In this document: piece after piece, positions 57,525 through 64,000 of the stretch
How positions within the stretch are numbered: position 1 is the stretch's first letter
How the letters are laid out: each line of letters starts with the position of its first letter
Assembly (NCBI RefSeq): GCF_000002985.6
Contig: NC_003281.10
Coordinates: 558,001 to 622,000 of the forward strand
Reading direction: 5' to 3'
Length of the DNA: 64,000 bases
DNA from: Caenorhabditis elegans
Taxonomy: Eukaryota; Nematoda; Chromadorea; Rhabditida; Rhabditidae
Made by a program: the position numbers and the translations under genes
The notes under the pieces: generated by a model
Database searches by the model: none
What the model was told of the DNA's origin: nothing
Seen by the model: only the letters and a program-made list of their open reading frames with translations

Positions 57525-59407
57525 TTATTTTCCTGACAGGTACGGCTTCAGCTCACACTCGAAGGTTTGTGGATTTGGTGTGTATGGGTGACAGCAGCAG
57601 CGGCACACCGATCCAGATGGGCTGAAAACGTGGATTTTTTTGGAAACTGTTGATTTTTGAAAAAAATAGTGGCTGTTAACCCAAAACAGTTAGTGGTAAA
57701 AAAGTTGTTAACTATAAAAATTCTGCGAAAAAATTGCAGTATTTTTCAATTGCAAACTTTTTGATAAATCTCTTCTTACAAAGTCACAAGAATCCAAACA
57801 CTCACCGATGCTCTGGAACACACTGTAAATAGTCCAAATTATCAATAATCTGTTGCATAGATTCAGTAACATTTGGGAGTTTGATTTCTGGATTTGGCCA
57901 TAATTTGCAGTCCTGTTTGAATGTTGACACACATGCTTTGCTCTGATCAACTCCCATACATTTTCTCTCAGCGACGAATAATGGATTGATGATTCCGATG
58001 TCGCCTCTGAAATTTCGTCATTTTTGGAAAAAGCTGAGTATGTATGATGCATTAAATTAGTGAACCGCAATGTGTCATATCAATTAGACACGCGTGGTGT
58101 CAGAGTGTCTTATTTTGGTTTGATCTACGTAGATCAACAAAAAATGCGGGAGTTGAGACGCGAAGTTTTCAACTAATTTCGCCTGGTTAAAAACGTGCTG
58201 ACGTCACATTTTTTGGGCAAAAATTCCCGCATTTTTTTGAGATCAAACCGTAATGGGACAGCCTGACGCTTATTTGACTTCATGCGATCTACAGTAACTG
58301 AATGCATTTTTCGCGTAAGCTATAGTGCAATTGACGCAATTTTTCCCAGTTCTCCCCACCTTCTATGACATTTTCTACCACAACTCTGTTGATAAGAGCA
58401 CTCTCCACACTGCTCTTCACTAGTTGTAGTATCTCTCAGATAAGTGTAGAAATTGTTGAAAGCCTGAAAAAAAAGATTTTATCCGCACTTGTTTTATCTG
58501 TTTTTGATCTTTACAAATCCGTGTCTTTACTGAAAGATATCGATCTTTTTCGCAAGTTTTTTCGAGAAACGGTTTGCGTGTTCCACTTTTTATGGCGTCT
58601 CAAATCGGCACAAAAAATCTTACCACTCCCCAACGATCCTTGAGTAGACGGAAAAAGACGTGGTTGCGGCATCCTTTTCGGCCAGGGAGCAACTGTTCAA
58701 AGTAGGTGCGTTGCCATCTGGAATTTTAAATCATCGCTAGATTATTATAATTGTACCAGGAGCGGGCGGCAAACGATTTTTTCCGGCAAATCGGCAAACC
58801 GGCAAAGCGGAAAATCAGCAAATTGCCGGAATTGAAAATTTCCGGCAAAGCAGCAAATTACCGAGCTGTCGAATTCGCCAGAAAAAACGGCAATCGCCAA
58901 AAATTTTTGGCAAATTGCGATACATCTATTTTGAAAAGTAAGAAAATTTTATGAAAATATCAAAGAAAACGGGAAAAAAATTTCAAAAGGGCAACGTTTC
59001 CGTCCTATAAAAACCCCCTCTAAAAATTTCCGGCAAAGGCAAACGGCAAACCGACAATTTGCCGAAAATGAAAATTTCCGGCAAATCGGGAAACCCGCAA
59101 ATTGCCAAAACTGAAAATTTCCGGCAAATTGCCAAAATTGAAAATTTCCGGCAAATCGGCAATTTGCCGTATTAATTTGTTTCAGAAATTAAAATGATCG
59201 AACCTTTTCTCCTTCCCTTTCAACCAAACACATGGTCCCCACTCTGACCATGTCTCACAGTTCGCTGCCTGAATCGGATTTCCGAACATTGCACTGATTT
59301 GGCATTCTAAATTAAATAAAAATTAGTTGCTCAAAACCAAAAATCTTACCTGAATATAGTACAAAACCAACGAGAAAAACGGTGAAAATCGCAAAATGCC
59401 TGGTCAT
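57525..59407 (-). CDS. secreted cysteine-rich protein with thrombospondin-1-like start
   Basis: Six exons (59350-59407, 59204-59306, 58624-58717, 58360-58463, 57806-58006, 57525-57621) give 218 aa in phase. The first 19-20 residues (MTRHFAIFTVFLVGFVLYS) are a signal peptide. CETWSEWGPCVWLKGKEKRW resembles the opening W-x-x-W-G-x-C of a TSP type-1 repeat and may fold as a divergent copy. The remainder has regularly spaced cysteines (EQCGECSYQQSCGRKC, ERKCMGVDQSKACVSTFKQD, then SVCRCCCHP) and one NVT glycosylation site. No enzyme motif. It looks like a nematode-specific extracellular protein of unknown role; the exact family is not recognised. Confidence 0.75.
58091..58270. repeat. dispersed inverted repeat, family R (copy 5 of 5)
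   Basis: CGTGGTGTCAGAGTGTCTTA at the left and GGGACAGCCTGACGC at the right; intronic. Confidence 0.75.
58760..59175. repeat. two GCCGGCAAAT-type inverted repeats in intron
   Basis: Blocks at 58770-58880 and 59025-59175, with AATTTCCGGCAAATCGGCAA and AATTGCC(A/G). They are separated by TCTATTTTGAAAAGTAAGAA, which also follows the 3290 copy, so the element is larger than its core. Confidence 0.75.
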
Positions 59408-60700
59408 TTTTCTCGTGTGTGTAGTGGCGTCGAATCAAAAGTGATACGACTTCAAAAAGGGATAAAAGGGTTGTCAAATGAATATAAATGTATATAAGAA
59501 GCATAAAATACCTGTTCTTTTGTGTATGTATCTATGTATGTGTCCGACAGTGCGGAACATCCGAAAACGCCCGGTTCTTTCCCTGGTGGTTTGAGATATC
59601 ACCCAAAAACTACAGAAAATCGAGAGTACCTTGGTATATGTTCCAATTCTTGAATTTGCAAATTTTTAGTTGATTTAGTTACTTGCAAAGTTGAAATTTC
59701 AGGAATATGGTTTTTTTTTGCAAAAAAATTAAACCGAAAAAATCTGCAAAAAAGTTTTAAAATTCGGGCACCGCCCACAATATTGATGTTATTTTCAAGT
59801 CTAAATTTGATTTTTTTTTGTGTTTTGGTAAAAAGTGGTAAATTCTGATAACGATTCCATTTTTAGCAGAATTTGAATTTTTTCGATTTGATATGCTTCA
59901 AAAAATAGACTCCGCCCACATATTGGACGTGATTTGGCAGTCCAATTTTGAGCGCATAGCCAAAACTTTGAATTTTTCGCTAAAAAAATGTTTAACTGAA
60001 AAAAGAAACAGAAATTCATAATTTTTTAATGTTCTCTCCCAGGCTCCGCCCGTTATGCTCCGCCCACAAAATGGATGTAATTTCCCAGTCTGCTCTTTTG
60101 AAGGAAACTTTAATTTTCTGAGTTTTAGTTTTGAAATTAAAAAAAAAACCTTTCTGGCTCCGCCCTTAAAATTCAGACTTTCAGACTTGCTGGCAGGTGT
60201 TAATTTCCTGAAACGTCTCTTTTCCATCATGTCATGTAAAGTTTTCATCCGAAAATTTATTAAGTGTATCTTGTGAGAATTTGGCGGATTTTGATCATAA
60301 ATACAAAAAATTGAAAAAAAAATTGGCAAAAAATGGAAATATTTACAAATTTCAAAGAAACTGAGGAACTGAAAAAGGAAATGATAGAGGGGGGAAAGTT
60401 TTGAGGAAGATTGGAAGATTTGGAAGGCACAAAAATAATAAGACAATTACTTGGAAAAATCGTTTGAAAATCTATCTCGTCTTGATTGCAAATTCCAATC
60501 AATATATGTGTGACACGTAGATTAGGTCGGATTTTCCAAGAAAGGGGCGAAGTTCTAAGCTATTATGTGATGGGGAAATGGGACATGGGGTCTTTTTTTT
60601 AAATATTTTTATTTTGATGAAATTTCAAAAAATTTTAACATTTTTGGAATTTTATCAAAATTATATTTCAATTATCCCATTACAAATAAAAATTCAAAAA
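59408..60700. other. spacer between the Cys-rich gene and the REEP gene
   Basis: No coding chain. Holds a GC-box repeat (separate entry), AT-rich filler and the minus-strand AATAAA at about 60608 that likely ends the REEP transcript. Confidence 0.5.
59760..60200. repeat. degenerate repeat with CTCCGCCC boxes
   Basis: (G/A)CTCCGCCCACA or CACCGCCCACA occurs at about 59770, 59911, 60045 and 60059, with a further GGCTCCGCCC at 60159. The unit CCGCCCAC.A.ATTG.(A/G)(T/C)GT.ATTT is followed by (A/C)AGTC repeatedly, period about 140 bp. Confidence 0.6.
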
Positions 60701-60779
60701 AAGTGTAACCCATGTCCCGACTCGTTTGGCTGATTTTGCGTAGGATACCCTAATCCTGGGAGATGTCGGTTGCTGCTTT

Positions 60780-62212
60780 TCAATGAATTGGTTTCCTGGC
60801 GGATCTGCGTGGAATTGTAGCAGCAGTTGTAAATTCACTATCAGCTCCACTATCGATAGTCCTTGATCTTGAACGAGATCTCGAAGAAGCTCGACGACGT
60901 GGGCGGGGCGATTTTTGGAGATCTGTGTCACTGTTCTCGTCCAGCTCCTCGATTTTCACAATGTTAATGTTTTTCGTGAGAGCTTCACGTTCTGAGCCAA
61001 CATCGTTAGCACTGTAGGATCTGGAAATTTTTGAAAAGTTGACGCTTCCGGAATTGGTGGGTCCTTACCTTTGAAGCTGATTCACTAACTGCTGCTGTCC
61101 CCGAACTGCAGCTTCTGCCACCACATCCTTTGCATATACCAGGCTTTTACTTCCGATTCGCATTAACTGAAAACCAAATTTGATTTTTTGAAATTGGATG
61201 AATTCTCGAGAAATTTCCAAAAATATTACAAAAACAATTTTATTGGTGTAATTTTTCAAAAGAAGTTGAGTGAAATTTTTAAAAAATATGTGAAATTTTA
61301 TAAATTTGATCATATAAAGAAAATCAATTTAAAAATATATGCTTAAGTTTAGAAAAAATGCAATATTTACCTGATTATACGATTCTGATTTTGCCGATTC
61401 CAGCAGCGCGTCAATGTCCTTCTCGTGTCTGTTGAGTGTTGGGTGGACCCACTGAAATTTTTTTCTTTTAATATATTTTTTTAATTGAATCAAAACCCAC
61501 TTTTCTGTACAAAATAGATGCTCCTTTCGTCCATGGACTTAGCAGCCAAAAAATGAAGACAATCTTCAACTGGAAATAGAACGGGAACCAGAAGGCTAAG
61601 ACTAAATCCAGGAGGTTTTCAAGAAATGAGTAAATGGCAAATACAATCCAATACATCATCCATTTTACGTACTCTCGTGTGTCTTTTGTTCGGACTGCCT
61701 GTAAAACAAAACATTGATGTTATTCAGCTTTTGTCTATGTCAGATTCTTTTACTTTAATTTTTTTTTAATAAATGAAGAGTTTTAAGTATTGCGAATAAA
61801 TAGTTGTACATTAAAGTTATCAATTTTTAAGAGCAGCTACCAATAAAAAAATCAACGAGCAACTGTCTTTGTCAAATTCCCATTTCCGCTGATCTTTATT
61901 TTTTCTATTTTTTATTATAGCCAATAGGAAAGTATTGGTCCCTAAAATGTTTACTAATAGTATTTATCTCAAAATAATTTCCGGAAGAAAAAAAAACCAC
62001 CGGTGAGCAATTGTCAATGTATATTTCCTCCTTCTTCAATGTTTTATTATTCACTAGTCCCACTATAGTTACAGTCATAAATGTTTTTTGAAAAAGCGAT
62101 CAATTGTCTATGTCAATTTCCCACTCTTCTTCCCACTTACCTTATAACTTCTATACGCCGGATACAGTGTTCCGGCTGTGATTATCAACAGTCTAGATAA
62201 TGTTTCAGACAT
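60780..62212 (-). CDS. reep-1: REEP1-4 type ER membrane protein (TB2/DP1/HVA22 family)
   Basis: Five exons (62141-62212, 61501-61698, 61371-61451, 61069-61166, 60780-61020) give 229 aa. The N-terminal half has the family pattern: [69 protein letters not shown]. These are hairpin membrane segments that curve ER tubules. The C-terminal half is an amphipathic/charged region ([20 protein letters not shown]) and an Arg/Ser-rich tail ([16 protein letters not shown]), as in the REEP1-4 branch that contacts microtubules; the REEP5/6 (Yop1) branch lacks it. The ATG follows a TTTTTTTACAG acceptor with a 42-nt leader. The gene symbol is from memory and less sure than the family. Confidence 0.9.
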
Positions 62213-62265
62213 TTTGGGGGATGGGCTGATCGAATGCCCTTTTTACTGCCAAGTCTGTAAAAAAA
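62213..62265 (-). promoter_or_regulatory. trans-splice acceptor and leader of the REEP gene
   Basis: Minus strand CCTTTTTTTACAG/ACTTGGC, 42 nt before the ATG. Confidence 0.5.
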
Positions 62266-63966
62266 GGATTTTTGATCATTTACAAATTTAAACAGATGAG
62301 TGAATTGAGAATTAAAATGGAATTGCAAAGAATTAGATTTGTAACGGTAATTCAATTAGTGACTATTTTCAAACCAAGAAAAATCGATAAAAACTGAAAA
62401 AAAAATCCTATTCAAGGTCATTTGAAAGAGTAAGTGAGAGGTTAGAGAGAAAAAATCAGAGAGTACGAAAAAATATAACGAACATGTGATGATTTCAGGT
62501 CACCACACTTAAAAGTCTTTCCACTCGCCCGACTATCAGTTGTTATTGGCACGTGCTTCAGGGTTTAGGTTCAGCACAAAATGTGGCGAGTTTTTGAAAA
62601 ACTCAAAAATGTTCAATTTTTAACGCTTTTCATGTTTAAAATAAAAAAAATTCCACAAGACTGTTTTTAATTTGACACCCATATTTCCTATATGAGAGTT
62701 AATCAGACAATTTCTGACAGTAAACCGGAAAAATCCAGGCAAAAACTTCTTTTTTTTTCAACAAAGTTCTGAAATGAAAAATCAACATTTTGCCATTTTT
62801 CTACAAAAATTTATTAACAAGCAGTTTTCTGAAATTGTTGACCAAAATCCCAAAATTCACAAAAAAAATTCACAAAAAAATTTTTTAAAAATTCGTCTGC
62901 CTCATTTTATGTGAGGTTTTATACTGAATTTCCTCAGTTTTAAGGAAATTATACAGTAATACATAACTTCAATTATCAAGGGCAACAATTTGAAAGTAGC
63001 AAGGCAAAATTTTTTTTTGGACGGAGTTTGACATCTAAAATTGCTCATCAAGTTTCGCCTTATATTATTTATTTTGAATGTGATTCGCAAAGTTTTTTAG
63101 GCAGGAAAAATGCCAAATTTGATAAAACAGAAGAAAAAACTTTAAAGCGCCGTATTCCTCTGTTAGTTTTGCATGCAAGGCTAATTTTCGATTGGTCCGT
63201 AGGGGTGCAAGACTAATAGAGGAAATACGGTATTTACGGTATTTAAATTTCATTGTGAGAACATTTTCACAAATTAAAAAATTGGGGCAATTTTTTAAAT
63301 TTTTTTTTCATAAGAACAAAATACACTTTGAATTTTTCAGATTTGTGTTAATTAGAAAAACTCCTAAAAAATCAATAATTTTAGGACAAAACTCAAAAAG
63401 TGGATCTAGCTTCAAATTTTCCGTGATTTTTTTCTTTTTTTCCACCGGCCAACAAGAGATAACGAAAAATCAAAAACCGGAGATTTTTGCTCAGTATCAG
63501 CGTTAGTGTGTAGTAGTACATCTAAATAGAAGAAAAGTGACGGAAATGTGAGAAAGATAGAGAGAACGAGAGACTAAGATTTAACTTAACTGCTGAAGAG
63601 GGGGAGAAATGGTAAGAGAGTACAGGTTGTTAGAGAGGGGAAAAGTGATGATTGAAAAGGGGTAAAATGGATTGAAATGGGTTATATTGGAATATGATGT
63701 GTATCCTTTCTTCCATTTAATGATAATAATTTGGGATTCGAATTAGGTGATAAGTGAGATAAACCGACCGATTTCTCCATTTTCTCGCCGACTTGCAAGA
63801 TTTTCAATTTGCAAAGTTGAATGTATAATTTTTTGAATATATATTAAATGTATAAATTTAAACTAAACATGTGTATGGGAAGAGTTTTATAAGTTTTTCT
63901 AACATTTTTTTTTTGAATTCTCAATTTTCTAAACATCACAATTGTTTAAAAATCATACATTTTAAT
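62266..63966. other. spacer upstream of the REEP gene
   Basis: No exon supported. 62460-62560 has GC-richer promoter-like sequence (CGTGCTTCAGGGTTTAGG). 63530-63680 reads C/T-rich on the minus strand, as a 3' UTR of a further upstream minus-strand gene might. Confidence 0.4.
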
Positions 63967-63999
63967 TTATTTTGAAACATTTCCAGCAGCTTTTGGCGT
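63967..63999 (-). CDS. possible C-terminal end of a further minus-strand gene (partial)
   Basis: Minus strand reading TPKAAGNVSK then TAA, immediately followed by an ATAAATTAAA region and a pyrimidine-rich stretch like a 3' UTR. Only ten codons are in the window and the rest lies beyond its end, so this is a weak call. On the + strand the same place shows a TTTCCAG acceptor, which is the alternative reading. Confidence 0.25.
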   Translation of the reverse strand, partial: TPKAAGNVSK

Positions 64000-64000
64000 C

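Overview
This window looks like nematode DNA, and I read it as Caenorhabditis elegans, left part of chromosome III. It is AT-rich. Exons are small, introns end in TTTTCAG, and several start codons sit just after a trans-splice-type acceptor. Five proteins fit known worm genes well: HELQ-1, GTF-2H5, LEC-6, a REEP1-4-type protein and a bestrophin. The assignment to the Y55B1A/T19C3 clone area is from memory, not from a search. All exon boundaries were joined by hand from splice consensus and reading phase, so they may be off by a base or two.

Layout. 1-18.3 kb: one long + strand gene whose C-terminus resembles the Shroom ASD2 (Rho-kinase-binding) domain; its first introns are large and hold several palindromic DNA transposons. 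19-29.1 kb (minus): gtf-2H5 (TFIIH subunit p8/TTDA) directly downstream of helq-1 (HELQ-type superfamily 2 DNA helicase), apparently one operon with two DNA-repair genes. 30.3-40.8 kb (minus): a Ser/Pro-rich protein with a tandem SxIP-like microtubule plus-end motif, two similar candidate first exons, and a 2.5 kb foldback transposon in an intron. 41.6-42.4 kb (minus): lec-6 galectin. 44.7-47.5 kb (minus): a tandem pair of FTH/DUF38-like genes with a YLPPHLRN motif. 48.1-48.9 kb (+): a secreted transthyretin-like protein, convergent with a bestrophin channel gene (49.0-51.6 kb, minus). 53.0-56.5 kb (minus): a short Jupiter/HN1-like gene with two alternative first exons. 57.5-59.4 kb (minus): a secreted cysteine-rich protein starting with a thrombospondin-1-like segment. 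60.8-62.2 kb (minus): a REEP/TB2-DP1-HVA22 ER membrane protein. The last bases may be the 3' end of another minus-strand gene.

The most distinctive non-coding feature is a 31-bp hairpin-forming minisatellite (palindromic core GGTCTGCTAA..TTAGCAGACC plus a 7-bp spacer). It forms four arrays inside or beside helq-1 and recurs as single copies through the next 10 kb. Repeats of several families (Tc1/mariner-like palindromes, TTAA palindromes, elements with 8-bp and 9-bp target duplications, GCCGGCAAAT-type inverted repeats) fill most introns and spacers. I saw no CRISPR array, rRNA, clear tRNA or bacterial-type system.
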